Positions 37,065 to 47,179 are shown, counted from the stretch's first letter. The stretch: DNA of 64,000 nt from Calothrix membranacea FACHB-236 (GCF_014696315.1 NZ_JACJPX010000031.1:1-64000), one strand, 5' to 3'. The notes: generated from the letters alone by a model not told the origin. Made by a program: numbers and translations.

Positions 37065-38735
37065 ATGCAAAGATTCGCAATATTTCTGCAAACAAGGTTT
37101 CCGACTTTTGTTAAATGGTTATCAATCGCCAAGTGGCAGTATGTTTATTATGCTTTAGCAGCCTTTGATTTACTCACTATCTCCAGCAGTCTGTACCTCA
37201 ACCACAAGATTATGGACATTTATACTCAGTCCATTGAGGTAAATCATCAGTGGGCGGCGCGACTGGAAACCTATTCTGAACTGGGTCAACTTTTAGCTGA
37301 AGTTAATGCTCCTGGCAATGATGTTTTCGATTCTCAGGATGTCAATCTGGAGTCAAGGAGGTTGGAATCTGCCCAGGATATCTTTGAGAGAAAGTTTAAC
37401 TTAGTTAGACAAGAGCTACAAACGCAGGTCGATCCAGCACAGTCTACACATTTGCTCAAAGACTTGGATACAGTGCAAACAGCAACAACAGAAATGGTTG
37501 CGGAGGCGAAACTGATTTTTTCTTATTTCCGCCAGAATCAGCCGGAAATGGCTGGTAAACGCATGGCGACGATGGATCGGAAATATCACCAAGTTAATAA
37601 GGCGCTGGCGACATTTCGCTGGAATGTGAGCCAGATTCAGCAACAACTTTTACAACAACAACAAATAGCCGCTAGTGTATTTCGACACTATGAGGTAGCG
37701 ATCGCAGTTGCTATGTTTTTTATAGTCGGTAGCATTACATTGTATGGGCATAAACTAGCCCAAAAAATGAAATCAGATGCCCTAGAGAAAGAAGAGTCTA
37801 TTGCAGAACTACAGCAAGCCAAAACTCTTTTACAGAAACAAACCGAGGAGTTGCAACTGACCCTAAATAATCTCCAAAAAGCTCAGATGCAACTAGTACA
37901 AAGTGAAAAAATGTCGAGTTTGGGAGAACTGGTGGCTGGGGTTGCTCACGAAATTAATAACCCAGTTAATTTTATCCACGGTAACCTAACTCATCTGCAT
38001 GAGTATTCCCATAATCTTCTCGCCTTTATCCGGCTCTACCAAAAGTTTTATCCCAAGGCTCCACCAGAACTTGAAGCGGAAGCAGATGAAATTGACCTAG
38101 ACTTTTTACAGCAAGATTTGATTAAGCTTGTTGATTCTATGAAGCTAGGAACCGATCGCATTCGGCGGATTGTGTTGTCGCTGCGTAATTTCTCGCGTAT
38201 GGATGAAGCCGATTTTAAGACTGTGGATATTCATGAAGGTATCGACAGTACGCTGCTGATTTTGCAACATCGCCTCAAAGCCCAATCAAATTATCCCGCC
38301 ATTGAAGTGATTAAGGACTATGGTAGCTTGCCCCCAGTCGATTGTTATGCTGGGCAACTCAATCAAGTTTTTATGAATATTTTGTCTAATGCCATTGATG
38401 CACTAGAAGAAAATAATACTAAGCGAACAGCTGCGGAGATTCAAGCCCAACCCAGCCAGATTAATATTCGCACATCAACCATTGATACTCAATGGATAGA
38501 AATTGCGATCGCTGACAACGGTGTTGGTATTGCCGAACATATTCAACAACGCATCTTCGATCCATTCTTTACAACCAAGCCTGTTGGTAAAGGAACAGGT
38601 ATGGGGATGTCTATCAGTTATCAAATCATCAAGGAAAAACACGGTGGTAAGCTCAAGTGTTTTTCCACCATCGGTCAAGGAACCGAGTTCGTGATTCAGA
38701 TCCCCATTAAACAAAAAGTTCGTGAAGCGGTATAA
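37065..38735 (+). CDS. Membrane sensor histidine kinase
   Basis: 556 residues. Two transmembrane helices (about 26-45 and 208-228) bound a helical extracytoplasmic sensor of about 160 residues, resembling a four-helix-bundle sensor. There is no HAMP signature; a coiled coil (about 235-280) links to HisKA with H-box SLGELVAGVAHEINNPVNF (His295). The HATPase has N-box NQVFMNILSNAIDAL, DNGVGI, FTTKPVGKGTGMGMSI. It lacks a receiver, and no response regulator gene is adjacent, so its partner lies elsewhere. Confidence 0.9.
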   Translation: MQRFAIFLQTRFPTFVKWLSIAKWQYVYYALAAFDLLTISSSLYLNHKIMDIYTQSIEVNHQWAARLETYSELGQLLAEVNAPGNDVFDSQDVNLESRRLESAQDIFERKFNLVRQELQTQVDPAQSTHLLKDLDTVQTATTEMVAEAKLIFSYFRQNQPEMAGKRMATMDRKYHQVNKALATFRWNVSQIQQQLLQQQQIAASVFRHYEVAIAVAMFFIVGSITLYGHKLAQKMKSDALEKEESIAELQQAKTLLQKQTEELQLTLNNLQKAQMQLVQSEKMSSLGELVAGVAHEINNPVNFIHGNLTHLHEYSHNLLAFIRLYQKFYPKAPPELEAEADEIDLDFLQQDLIKLVDSMKLGTDRIRRIVLSLRNFSRMDEADFKTVDIHEGIDSTLLILQHRLKAQSNYPAIEVIKDYGSLPPVDCYAGQLNQVFMNILSNAIDALEENNTKRTAAEIQAQPSQINIRTSTIDTQWIEIAIADNGVGIAEHIQQRIFDPFFTTKPVGKGTGMGMSISYQIIKEKHGGKLKCFSTIGQGTEFVIQIPIKQKVREAV

Positions 38736-39112
38736 CTGTAATCTAAAATCCAAAATTGCTATGAGATCGTCTGGTGATATTAGTAAAAGGGATAGATAAC
38801 ACGCTGGCTGCGAATCACCCATCCCTAAATAGCTGCCCAGATGACGAACCTGGAAACCTATAATCAGGTATCTAATAACCCAAGTATCAGCCGAGAAATG
38901 TCTGATGTCACTGGGATAGATACTGATTTAGAAGATATTTGTGAATAAATACTACAAGTTTTAGATGGAGACGCTGGGCTATTAATTTCTGCTGCTAACA
39001 GGCTGAAGATGGGAAGGTAATTCTTTCTTACAGGAAAAGTTAACTTTTAGACTAGTTGACGTTATCGTGGTATCGAATAAATTAAAAGCAACTATTGCCT
39101 AAAATTATTAAT
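38736..39112. other. Intergenic region with possible gene remnants
   Basis: 377 bp. A 35-codon plus-strand frame (38841-38948: MTNLETYNQVSNNPSISREM...) and, in another frame just after it, LQVLDGDAGLLISAANRLKMG (about 38950-39019) both look protein-like. They may be debris of a decayed gene, but no family can be named. They are not annotated as genes. Confidence 0.35.
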
Positions 39113-40249
39113 ATGAGGCTATGCTACCCCTCAATCTCTATATTTACCTTTTGTATATGTCTGGGTTTGTACCAGAGTCCCGCGCAGCCTGCGCTACCTG
39201 AGTTCAACCCCAAAATCTTAATATTGGCACAAACTAGTGCCCCAAAAGTTGACCCACCACCCCTGCTCAAACCCGGTAGTACAGGCCCGAATGTGCAGAC
39301 TTTACAAACCCAATTAAAAGAGTTGGGACATTATAATGGTGCGGTTGATGGGCGGTTCACAGAACCTACAAAAATCGCTGTATCTCAATTTCAAACAACA
39401 CAGGGTTTGCTAGCAGACGGTATTGTTGGCAGTACAACTTGGAAAAAGCTGCAAGCAGCGATTGCTGCCAAACAACCAATTATTGACGCTCCTGTACCTA
39501 CTTCCAAGCCCAGTGTTGAACCTCAGCCTAGTAAAAAAAATCTGATTTGGTGGTCTGTATTAGGATTAGGGACTTTAGGAAATCTTGTAGCAGTTATTTA
39601 TTGTCTGAGATGGTTGCATCAAGTCAAACAAATGCAAGAGTCTCAGGCTGCAACTAGCAATATCAAACCTGAAGCAGACAGACACAGAAGCATACCGCAG
39701 TTACCAGAATCAACCAACAATCCTGTATCTACGTCTAATTCGCCATCTGCTACACCATCCACACCTAAATTGTTGCCAGCAGAAACTACTTCTCGTTTAG
39801 CGAAATTTAGTATAGTTGACGAATTAATGAATGATTTATATAGTGCTGATCCCGCAAAACGGCACAAGGCGATTTGGGATTTAGGTCAGCAGGGAGATTC
39901 AAGAGCAATTGAGCCATTAGTAGACTTGATCATCGATGCAGATTCCCAGCAGCACAGCTTAATTTTGTCAGCGTTAGGGGAAATAGCTATTCGCACCTTC
40001 AAACCTATCAACCGTGCTTTAGCAATCTCAATGCAAAATCAAAATCCCCAAGTCAGGCAAAATGCCATCCGTGACTTAACTCGCGTGTATGACATGATGT
40101 CTCAAATTACCCCCATCCTGCGCCACGCTTTGGAAGATACCGATCCAGAAGTCCAGTCAACAGCAAGGTATGCACTGAACCAACTGAATCGCATCCGTGT
40201 TTTATCAGAGCAGGAAAGCTTACCAGAACAGCGGGAGAAGGATGTTTAG
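39113..40249 (+). CDS. Peptidoglycan-binding domain protein with transmembrane helix and HEAT-like repeats
   Basis: About 378 residues. A signal-like N-terminal hydrophobic segment (about 5-25) and Pro-rich linker precede a peptidoglycan-binding domain (PG_binding_1; LLKPGSTGPNVQTLQTQLKELGHYNGAVDGRFTEPTKIAVSQFQ...DGIVGSTTWKKL). A transmembrane helix (LIWWSVLGLGTLGNLVAVIYCL, about 145-168) follows. The C-terminal 150 residues form HEAT-type helices (LMNDLYSADPAKRHKAIWDLGQQGDSRAIEPLVDLI...). The layout would join the wall outside to a protein-interaction scaffold inside. I preferred ATG (MRLCYPS) to an in-frame TTG six codons upstream. Confidence 0.82.
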   Translation: MRLCYPSISIFTFCICLGLYQSPAQPALPEFNPKILILAQTSAPKVDPPPLLKPGSTGPNVQTLQTQLKELGHYNGAVDGRFTEPTKIAVSQFQTTQGLLADGIVGSTTWKKLQAAIAAKQPIIDAPVPTSKPSVEPQPSKKNLIWWSVLGLGTLGNLVAVIYCLRWLHQVKQMQESQAATSNIKPEADRHRSIPQLPESTNNPVSTSNSPSATPSTPKLLPAETTSRLAKFSIVDELMNDLYSADPAKRHKAIWDLGQQGDSRAIEPLVDLIIDADSQQHSLILSALGEIAIRTFKPINRALAISMQNQNPQVRQNAIRDLTRVYDMMSQITPILRHALEDTDPEVQSTARYALNQLNRIRVLSEQESLPEQREKDV

Positions 40250-40373
40250 GGGATTGGGGACTTGGCGAGGCAGGGAGCAGGGGGGCAGGGTGCAGGGTGC
40301 AGGGGGAAAATTATTAAGTCCAATTACCAATTATCTATTACCAATGCCCAATGCCCCATGCCCCATGCCCCAC

Positions 40374-40829
40374 CTATAAATATTTCAAATTTATTTTGAT
40401 GTCGGTGTTGGGGCCTGCTAATACTATTGCTGCATCACCGAACTTAGGGGCCCTAGTGCTAACTTCAGGATTTTTGGAAAACCCAAAGCCTTCAGTTGGC
40501 ATTCCCAAGCCGTTGCGATTCAAAATTAAGTCCTTATTTTGATCGTGCATAACTGCAACGGCGTAACTACCTGCTTTGAGGTTTTCAAAGGTGAGCTTTA
40601 CAGGAATGTCGGTAATATTGGTACACTGCCTTTGAATTACGCGATCGCGTTGATTGGGAAATCCTTGACTATTGGCAAAAATACTGGCGCAAACTTGTCC
40701 TTGTTTATTTTTTAAGCCATCAATTTCTACTGTCAGATTGCCGTTAAAATTTGCTCTGGCACTGAAAGACCAAGCTAAATTTCCTACGACTGCTAAGAGC
40801 AGCATACTAACTTTCATTCCTTTGAGCAT
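40374..40829 (-). CDS. DUF2141 family secreted protein
   Basis: 151 residues. The signal peptide ends after ARA (about residue 26). The mature domain shows family landmarks: LTVEIDGLKNKQGQVCASIFANSQGFP, LKAGSYAVAVMHDQNKD, LNRNGLGMPTEGFGFSKNP, FGDAAIVL. Function unknown. It is convergent with the preceding plus-strand gene across a GC-rich low-complexity spacer and divergent from the LD-carboxypeptidase gene. Confidence 0.88.
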   Translation of the reverse strand: MLKGMKVSMLLLAVVGNLAWSFSARANFNGNLTVEIDGLKNKQGQVCASIFANSQGFPNQRDRVIQRQCTNITDIPVKLTFENLKAGSYAVAVMHDQNKDLILNRNGLGMPTEGFGFSKNPEVSTRAPKFGDAAIVLAGPNTDIKINLKYL

Positions 40830-40928
40830 AAAATTATTTCTGGCGAAAACAAATAAAAGGCTAATCTTTAGATTACCTTGTTATCTCTACAAAGGTAGTA
40901 ATTTTTATTACTAGTAAATAAGTTATTT

Positions 40929-41837
40929 ATGCAAGCAAAAATTTTACCCCCGCCTCTCAAACCAGGTGATTTACTGCGTGTTATTGCTCCTAGTGGTGCT
41001 TTGCGAGAATTTGAGGCGTTCAACCAGAGTATCGAAATTTGGCGATCGCGCGGCTATCAAGTGGAAGTACCTGCAACAATCGGCTATAAATGGGGTTATT
41101 TAGCTGGGAAAGATGATCAGCGTCGCACTCAACTGGCATCTGCATGGGAAGATCCCAATTGTCGAGGTATTCTCTGCGCTAGAGGCGGTTTTGGTAGTAC
41201 CCGCGTTTTAGAAGATTGGCATTGGCAAGCTGGATTATCGCCTATACAAAATCCTAAGTGGTTAATTGGCTTTTCGGATATTACCGCGCTGTTATGGAGC
41301 CTTTATAACGAAGGGATTTCTAGCGTTCACGGCCCTGTATTAACAACTCTCGCTAAGGAGCCAGATTGGTCAATTGAGCGATTTTTCAATTTGCTGGAAG
41401 GTCGCCCTCTAGAACCGCTTAAGGGTAATGGTTGGGATGGCGGGATAGCTACGGGGATTTTGCTACCTGGTAATCTTACTGTGGCAACTCATCTTTTTGC
41501 TACTTACTTAAAACCAGATTTCGACGGTGTTATTTTGGGATTTGAGGATGTTTCGGAAGCACCTTATCGCATTGATAGGATGTTGACGCAGTGGCGGTTA
41601 AGCGGTGCTTTATCAAAAGTTAAGGGAATTGCCTTGGGTAATTTTACAGGTTGCGAACCTCCAGCAAATGTATCGAGTTTTAGCGTTGAGGAAGTATTGC
41701 GCGATCGCTTAGGTGATCTGGGGATTCCAATTGTGGCTGACTTACCCTTTGGTCACGATAGTTGTAATGCGGCTTTGCCAGTTGGTGCCTTAGTAACTTT
41801 AGATGCCGACCAAGGAATATTAGCTATCAACAATTGA
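40929..41837 (+). CDS. ldcA: LD-carboxypeptidase (muramoyltetrapeptide carboxypeptidase, peptidase S66)
   Basis: 302 residues. The S66 catalytic residues are visible: nucleophile Ser116 in LIGFSDITALL, Glu206 in GFEDVSEAPYRIDRML and His276 in DLPFGHDSCNAALPVGA. The family removes the terminal D-alanine from tetrapeptides, a cytoplasmic step of murein recycling. There is no signal peptide, consistent with that location. It starts 100 bp from the divergent DUF2141 gene and ends before a bidirectional-looking hairpin. Confidence 0.9.
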   Translation: MQAKILPPPLKPGDLLRVIAPSGALREFEAFNQSIEIWRSRGYQVEVPATIGYKWGYLAGKDDQRRTQLASAWEDPNCRGILCARGGFGSTRVLEDWHWQAGLSPIQNPKWLIGFSDITALLWSLYNEGISSVHGPVLTTLAKEPDWSIERFFNLLEGRPLEPLKGNGWDGGIATGILLPGNLTVATHLFATYLKPDFDGVILGFEDVSEAPYRIDRMLTQWRLSGALSKVKGIALGNFTGCEPPANVSSFSVEEVLRDRLGDLGIPIVADLPFGHDSCNAALPVGALVTLDADQGILAINN

Positions 41838-42006
41838 CTATCACATTGAGTACTGATAACTATAGATTGAGATAGATTCTGGTTTAAAGATTTGATAATT
41901 TACTGAAATCTAGAATCAGTATTATTACCCTGAGCAGAGAGTATTTTTTAATGCTAACCTAACAACAGTTGTCAGCGCTTCTACCCTCTAATGTTTCGGT
42001 TATTTA

Positions 42007-42042
42007 AAAAAAGCCAATGGTATCTCGATCATTGGCTTTACC
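42007..42042. terminator. Rho-independent terminator-like hairpin
   Basis: AAAGCCAATG and CATTGGCTTT form a perfect 10-bp stem with a 10-base loop, preceded by an A-run. It lies between the convergent LD-carboxypeptidase and maf genes. The A-run gives a U-tract on the minus strand, so it suits the end of maf best, with possible use in the other direction. Confidence 0.7.
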
Positions 42043-42109
42043 TAAAGATTAGTGTTCATCACTTCAGTTATTTAATCCCCTTGCTGCATGGTTGCAGATA
42101 AGGGTTTTC

Positions 42110-42706
42110 TCACGCTGACCAAAAATCAACAACCTTGTATCCCAGTTCGGCTAGCATATGGCGCAGCAAGGGTAAACTCAGGCCGATGACGTTGCTGTGA
42201 CAACCTTCAATTTTTTCCACAAAGAAGCTACCAAAACCTTCTATTGCAAAAGCACCAGCACATTTCAGCGGTTCACCTGTAGCCACATAAGCTTGAATAT
42301 CGCGATCGCTCATTTTACCAAAGTAAACTCTAGTGACTTGGCATTTAACGACGGTGCGGTTTTGCGTTAAATCAATTAAGGTATGGCCAGTATACAAATC
42401 GCCAAAACTACCTTGCATAATTTTCCAGCGTGCGATCGCTTCGTCAACATTGGCTGGTTTACCATGAATCTCACCATTCAAAGCCAATACTGAATCACAA
42501 CCCATAATCAAAGCCGATTCAAACTGGGGAACTACAGTTTCCGCCTTCCGCAGAGACAGAGTTTGCACCAATTGATTGGGATCGTTTAACTGGATTTGCG
42601 ATTCATCAAAATCGCTAGGGGAAACTATTGGTTCAATCCCAACAGTTTGCAGCAAACGCCGTCGCGCTGGTGAAGCAGAAGCCAGAACAAATTGCGGAAT
42701 TGTCAT
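42110..42706 (-). CDS. maf: Maf-family nucleoside triphosphate pyrophosphatase
   Basis: 198 residues. The motifs [45 protein letters not shown] and [28 protein letters not shown] identify the Maf fold. The family hydrolyses non-canonical or particular NTPs to monophosphates, probably as house-cleaning. The length is standard. It is 193 bp from the PsbP-like gene on the same strand, with an AGTCAACAGTCAAC repeat between them. Confidence 0.92.
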   Translation of the reverse strand: MTIPQFVLASASPARRRLLQTVGIEPIVSPSDFDESQIQLNDPNQLVQTLSLRKAETVVPQFESALIMGCDSVLALNGEIHGKPANVDEAIARWKIMQGSFGDLYTGHTLIDLTQNRTVVKCQVTRVYFGKMSDRDIQAYVATGEPLKCAGAFAIEGFGSFFVEKIEGCHSNVIGLSLPLLRHMLAELGYKVVDFWSA

Positions 42707-42899
42707 AGAGACTTATAAATTATGAATATTAGAGTTGATGTTGACTGTTGACTGTTAACTGTGAATCGTCAACAGTCAACAACTTGAAGTGGAATAATTT
42801 ATTTTTTGAAGTTCCCTTGTCAATCAGTAAGAGTCCAAAATTCAAGGGATTTAACTCTGGACTCTCAACTTATGGCGAAATATATAAATGCGTAACAGC

Positions 42900-43445
42900 T
42901 TAATAAACTAAGAAAGAATTGACAACTTCTTCCATAGCAGATTTAACTTTTGTCCAGCGTTTTTCCGGAATCGAGGCGTTAAAAGTGAAAAGCTTACCTC
43001 GGCTGACGGCGACACTCGCAATGTTATGCCGTTCTTGCTTATTGGGCAATTTCACCTCATATTCTAAAATGTAATATGTCTTACCGTCAGATTCTTTTTC
43101 AAAAGCATTGACTAATTCAGCAGTACGACCAGAGTTAGCAGGTGCAAGAGCAGCTTTACCCAATTTATATCCTACTTCTGTGGGTGTTCCTAGTTCTACT
43201 AAAGATTTGCCCTCGGGAACAGGACTTATCACTACTGAGACATTTTCACTGAATTCAATCAAATCATGAAATACCACATCAGGGCCGTTAGCTACTTTAA
43301 CTTGCACCCAGCCGTTAGGATATGAGAACTCATAGCCATTAGCAGTATTTACAAAACTTTTGACTCCCGCAGCAGCCGCTACATCAGGATTATTCAGGCT
43401 GAAGGTTAATACCAATAGCAAAATGAATGCAATTCGTTTCCACAT
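42900..43445 (-). CDS. PsbP-like photosystem II-associated protein
   Basis: 181 residues. A signal peptide (about 1-26, ending near DVAAAAG) leads to the lumenal PsbP fold, recognised by FVNTANGYEFSYPNGWVQVKVANGPDVVFHDLIEFSENVSVVISPV and by the C-terminal FTFNASIPEKRWTKVKSAMEEVVNSF. No lipobox cysteine is seen, in contrast to several characterised cyanobacterial CyanoP proteins, which are lipoproteins, so it could be a PsbP-domain paralogue. CyanoP assists photosystem II assembly. Confidence 0.85.
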   Translation of the reverse strand: MWKRIAFILLLVLTFSLNNPDVAAAAGVKSFVNTANGYEFSYPNGWVQVKVANGPDVVFHDLIEFSENVSVVISPVPEGKSLVELGTPTEVGYKLGKAALAPANSGRTAELVNAFEKESDGKTYYILEYEVKLPNKQERHNIASVAVSRGKLFTFNASIPEKRWTKVKSAMEEVVNSFLVY

Positions 43446-43828
43446 TTTTTATAAATCCTTTGGCCTGGCAGCAAAATAAGCCAAGCACAATTTCTCATTG
43501 TCCCATCAACAGGGACGCTTAGGGCAATACCCATCCTGAAGAAATCAGAAGAGATAAATTGGATATTTGTTAATAGCTGTTTTTAGGTAATCAAAAAATC
43601 CCTCTAAAATTTTTGAAAAAAATTACTATATATATCTATTCCCTTCTTTTCTTCTTCCCTGTCTCCTGTTCGCTCCCTACTCAAGTACTTTCATCAATCA
43701 GACGGGATTAAGATATAGGAATCCGATTTGATTTATGAAAAAATTTCAGCACGAAAGGTTGGCGCTGATGCGTTACGCTATCGCTAACACATCCTACGTG
43801 AACTTCAAAAATCAAATATGAGTTCTAT
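43446..43828. other. Intergenic region containing dispersed repeat copy 2
   Basis: 383 bp. Positions 43713-43797 are the reverse-complement counterpart of the 18446 repeat, including AATCCGATTTGAT, TTTCAGCACGAAAGG and the palindrome GCGTTACGC..GCTAAC, ending ATCCTAC. The rest shows no recognisable feature apart from C/T-rich runs. Confidence 0.6.
43713..43797. repeat. Dispersed intergenic repeat (copy 2)
   Basis: An 85-bp block matching the reverse complement of the 18446-18545 repeat, ending in the GATGCGTTA-type palindrome and ATCCTAC. It lies 32 bp upstream of the hypothetical gene at 43829, so it may supply its leader. Confidence 0.75.
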
Positions 43829-44455
43829 ATGTTGGTAAGTAACGAATTGCGCTGGTTTTATCCTGGTGAACTTCCAGAAAATATGAAGTTGTGGTTTCAA
43901 CAGCATTGTTTGGTGAACCCATCACAGCCGCCAGAAGCAAGGGAAGATGTCTATCTCTATTCGCCAGGATGTGATTATTTGGGAATTAAATTGCGTCAGG
44001 GAAGGCTAGAGGTGAAATGGCGACAAGCAGAACTTGGTGTTGTGTCTTTTGGCGATTTAATTACAGGTAAGGCTGAAAAATGGGGTAAATGGTTGTGTGA
44101 AGATGCGAATGCAGAAAGTTTTCAACCAGCAATGGTTTTAGGTAATCCGGTATGGGTAAGAGTCAAGAAAGTACGTTATTCCCAACTTTTTCAAGTGTTT
44201 GCTGATTATGCCATACAACCTGTTGCTACTAAACAACGTCTGGATAATGGTTGTAGTGTAGAAATTACTAATTTGGTAGTTGCAGAAAATGCTTGGTGGA
44301 GTATTGCTTTTGAAGCTTTTGGCGAAGATAGCTGTATTAGGGAAAATCTGCAAGCTACAGCTAAATGGGTATTTCATACCGATCACAATTTTCCATTAGC
44401 AATCGCCAATTCTTACGCTTACCCTCATTGGCTAGAAGTGATCTCCCATTCCTAA
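43829..44455 (+). CDS. Conserved protein of unknown function (208 aa)
   Basis: Soluble, Trp-rich protein with no signal peptide. The segment EDVYLYSPGCDYLGIKLRQGRLEVKWRQ and later alternating strands resemble the ligand tunnel of CYTH-like proteins. The ExExK motif of that family is not clear, so I leave it unassigned. Its stop overlaps by 4 bp the stop of the convergent NarL-type regulator, a tight arrangement that leaves no room for separate terminators. Confidence 0.7.
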   Translation: MLVSNELRWFYPGELPENMKLWFQQHCLVNPSQPPEAREDVYLYSPGCDYLGIKLRQGRLEVKWRQAELGVVSFGDLITGKAEKWGKWLCEDANAESFQPAMVLGNPVWVRVKKVRYSQLFQVFADYAIQPVATKQRLDNGCSVEITNLVVAENAWWSIAFEAFGEDSCIRENLQATAKWVFHTDHNFPLAIANSYAYPHWLEVISHS

Positions 44456-45129
44456 ACTAAGCCGGAACGCAGCGCGACAACTGCAGCTTGTACGCGATCG
44501 TCTACTGCTAATTTATTCATGATCCCCCGGACATGAGTTTTTACGGTATTGGGACTGAGATAAAGTTTTTCGGCAATTTCTGGGTTACTCAATCCTTCAA
44601 CCATCAATTTTAATACTTCTAACTCTCTTCCAGAGAGGTTAGCGGCGTTTCCCTTAACGGTGGGGGGACGAAGATGTTCAATGACTCGCCGCGCAATTTG
44701 GGGATCGAGATAAGTTGCGCCATCAACAGCAGCTGCGATCGCACTCAGTAATCTTTCTACACTGGCACCTTTGATACAATATGCATCGGCACCACTAGAT
44801 AGCGCTGCAATAATTTCTGTCTCTGTTTGATGGGATGTCAGCATGACTACATGAGTATCAGGTAATGCTGCTTTGATTTGCTGTGTCGCCGCAATCCCAT
44901 CTAATCGCGGTAACCCAATATCCATGACTACCAAATCTGGTTTGAGTTTAAGTGCTGTTTGCACGCCTAAATAGCCATCTTCCGCTTGTCCAACTATCTC
45001 CAATTGGGGATGAACCATCAATGACTGTTCTAATCCCAATTGCATCATGGGATCATCTTCAACAATCAATACCCGCAACGGTGGCGCATCGGTTGGTAGA
45101 TTTAAGAAAAAGCCATTATCTAAAGACAT
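44452..45129 (-). CDS. NarL/FixJ-type response regulator (REC-LuxR HTH)
   Basis: 225 residues. The receiver (about 18-140) has EDD at 24-26, phospho-acceptor Asp70 in VVMDIGLPRLDG, conserved Thr in MLTSH and Lys in YCIKGAS. The LuxR-type helix-turn-helix (about 163-215) is LSGRELEVLKLMVEGLSNPEIAEKLYLSPNTVKTHVRGIMNKL. It is a DNA-binding regulator with no adjacent kinase gene. Targets cannot be inferred. It is convergent with the 43829 gene. Confidence 0.92.
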   Translation of the reverse strand: MSLDNGFFLNLPTDAPPLRVLIVEDDPMMQLGLEQSLMVHPQLEIVGQAEDGYLGVQTALKLKPDLVVMDIGLPRLDGIAATQQIKAALPDTHVVMLTSHQTETEIIAALSSGADAYCIKGASVERLLSAIAAAVDGATYLDPQIARRVIEHLRPPTVKGNAANLSGRELEVLKLMVEGLSNPEIAEKLYLSPNTVKTHVRGIMNKLAVDDRVQAAVVALRSGLV

Positions 45130-45345
45130 TGCGATCGCTCATACCATTTTGGATTTGAGATTTTTTGGTGTGAAACCATCTGTAACAATCATTTTTCAAA
45201 TTGGTATTACCTCTTATAAGAGGGGTAAGGGAGCATGGGGAAAGGGGAATGGGTAATTGGTAATGGGTATTTGTTAGTTCTCCCCTGCTCCCTGCCCCCT
45301 GCCCCCTGCCCCCTGCTCAGAAAGCGATAGTATATTGGAAGTCCC

Positions 45346-46320
45346 TTACTCTTCCACGCGATACCCCAACTCTGCTAAACTGACGCGAGACTGCCGCCAT
45401 TTTGGTTGCACTTTGACGAACAGTTCTAGGTAAACTTTCCCCGCAATCAATTTTTGAATTTGTTCGCGAGCTGCGCTACCAATGGCTTTGAGCATCGATC
45501 CACCTTTGCCAATGAGAATTCCTTTTTGAGAATCCCTTTCAACATTGATGGTGGCGAGTACGCGGGTAATACTGGGAGTTTCTTCTACCATGTCAATGGC
45601 GATCGCTACTGAATGGGGAACTTCCTCACGAGTTAATAACAAAATTTGCTCGCGGATTAATTCGCCCATAATAAAGCGTTCTGGTTGGTCAGTTACCAAG
45701 TCAGGGGGATAGTAATATGGCCCTGTCTCTAAATGTTCGATTAATAAGTTTTGCAGTTGTGGCAATCCCTCGCTAGTCTTGGCAGAAAATTTTACTGTTT
45801 GCCATTTATAAGACTCAGCCAAGTGTATATAACTATCATCTATCAACTGGGAATCTGTAGCTTGTTGGTCGATTTTATTCAAACCTAAAATTACTGGGGT
45901 TTGACTGCGACTCAGCAACTCAGCAATAAAGCGATCGCCTGCACCACAAGCTACAGATGCATCTACTACAAATAGCACTACATCCACAGACTCAATTGCT
46001 ATTTTGGCATTTTGCACCAGTACTTCTCCCAATTGATGATGGGGTTTATGAATTCCTGGTGTATCTACAAAAATTAGCTGTGCTTCTGGGGTGGTTAAAA
46101 TCCCTCTTAAACGATTTCTTGTGGTTTGTGCTACTGGAGATGTAATGGCAACTTTTTGTCCTACTAACTGATTCATTAAAGTAGATTTACCGACATTAGG
46201 GCGACCGATAATGCCGATGAAGCCCGATTTAAATTCAGGAGGAGCCTGGGGAATCGATACTTCTCCTGAAAAAGAGAAGATGTGATTATCAATACTAGTC
46301 ACCTTTAGCTCCACCGTCAT
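45346..46320 (-). CDS. era: GTPase Era (16S rRNA / 30S maturation factor)
   Basis: 324 residues. The G domain has the P-loop GRPNVGKSTLMNQL, switch-region TTRNRLRGI, FVDTPGIHKP and LNKID. A C-terminal KH domain follows (EEVPHSVAIAIDMVEETPSITRVLATINVERDSQKGILIGKGGSMLKAIGSAAREQIQ). Era binds the 3' end of 16S rRNA during small-subunit assembly. An N-terminal extension of about 28 residues precedes the core; a shorter start is possible but no better internal start was obvious. It is monocistronic here. Confidence 0.95.
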   Translation of the reverse strand: MTVELKVTSIDNHIFSFSGEVSIPQAPPEFKSGFIGIIGRPNVGKSTLMNQLVGQKVAITSPVAQTTRNRLRGILTTPEAQLIFVDTPGIHKPHHQLGEVLVQNAKIAIESVDVVLFVVDASVACGAGDRFIAELLSRSQTPVILGLNKIDQQATDSQLIDDSYIHLAESYKWQTVKFSAKTSEGLPQLQNLLIEHLETGPYYYPPDLVTDQPERFIMGELIREQILLLTREEVPHSVAIAIDMVEETPSITRVLATINVERDSQKGILIGKGGSMLKAIGSAAREQIQKLIAGKVYLELFVKVQPKWRQSRVSLAELGYRVEE

Positions 46321-47179
46321 AGTTGATTGTTGGGATAGATTGTTTTTTCAGCGAGATACATAACAAACATAAAGATCACCCTGGCATTTTTTGGTGATTG
46401 CCTTTGCTTAAGTTTAATCTACTACTAAATATATTGTGTTCGCATGTCAAAAAATGAGATGGAATCACAGCTAGTTAGATAAACTCTCTTTCTTTGAGGG
46501 TATTGATTTAATGATAACATTGTGCTGCAATTGTCTTTATTTTTGCCCAAAATACTTAATTAATAGTCATTCCTGAGAATTTACCAACATACTCTTAGCG
46601 TTACTACCCTTAGCATTCAAAGAATTGCGAGCGTCGAAATTTACCCTATTAAGAAAACGTAAAATAAATGATGTTTTTGATTTTAAAGTAAGCAAGATCA
46701 GATATTTCTAATCAATCACAATGTTTTATTTTTTGACTTAGTTAGTAACCTGGATAAATTAGCTACTCACTTTAATTAGGTAAGATGCAATTGCTGACTA
46801 AAATTTTCAGGAATTTATTTTTTAGCACCTCCTAATTACATAGTTATCAATGCAATTCTGATTCTCATCATAGAACTATCCTGGTTTTAGCATCAGCGAT
46901 CCAAATGATAATTATCCAAAAATTAATAAGTTGTTTTGTTAATTTACTTTTTTTTAGTAAAAACAAAAAAATTATACATTAAGCCTCTAGTCTTGGCTGC
47001 AAGCACACCATTTTAAAGAAAGAATTAATTCTTTATAAAGTTTTGGCAAATTTTTCTTTAATCGTAGTTAGATAATTGTGTCGGACGACCTCTTTATTGA
47101 TATGAAGTTGAGATTTAGTAAGAGTTACTAAATCATCAGCTTCTTTCTGGTTGACTGTGGACTTTTGCCCTGAGATTAA
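46321..47179. other. Longest gene-free stretch on this side of the window
   Basis: 859 bp, AT-rich. It includes a short palindrome, AAAGAATTAATTCTTT, near 47021-47036. No frame with protein-like composition, tRNA or known repeat was recognised on either strand. A small RNA cannot be excluded from the sequence alone. Confidence 0.45.
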
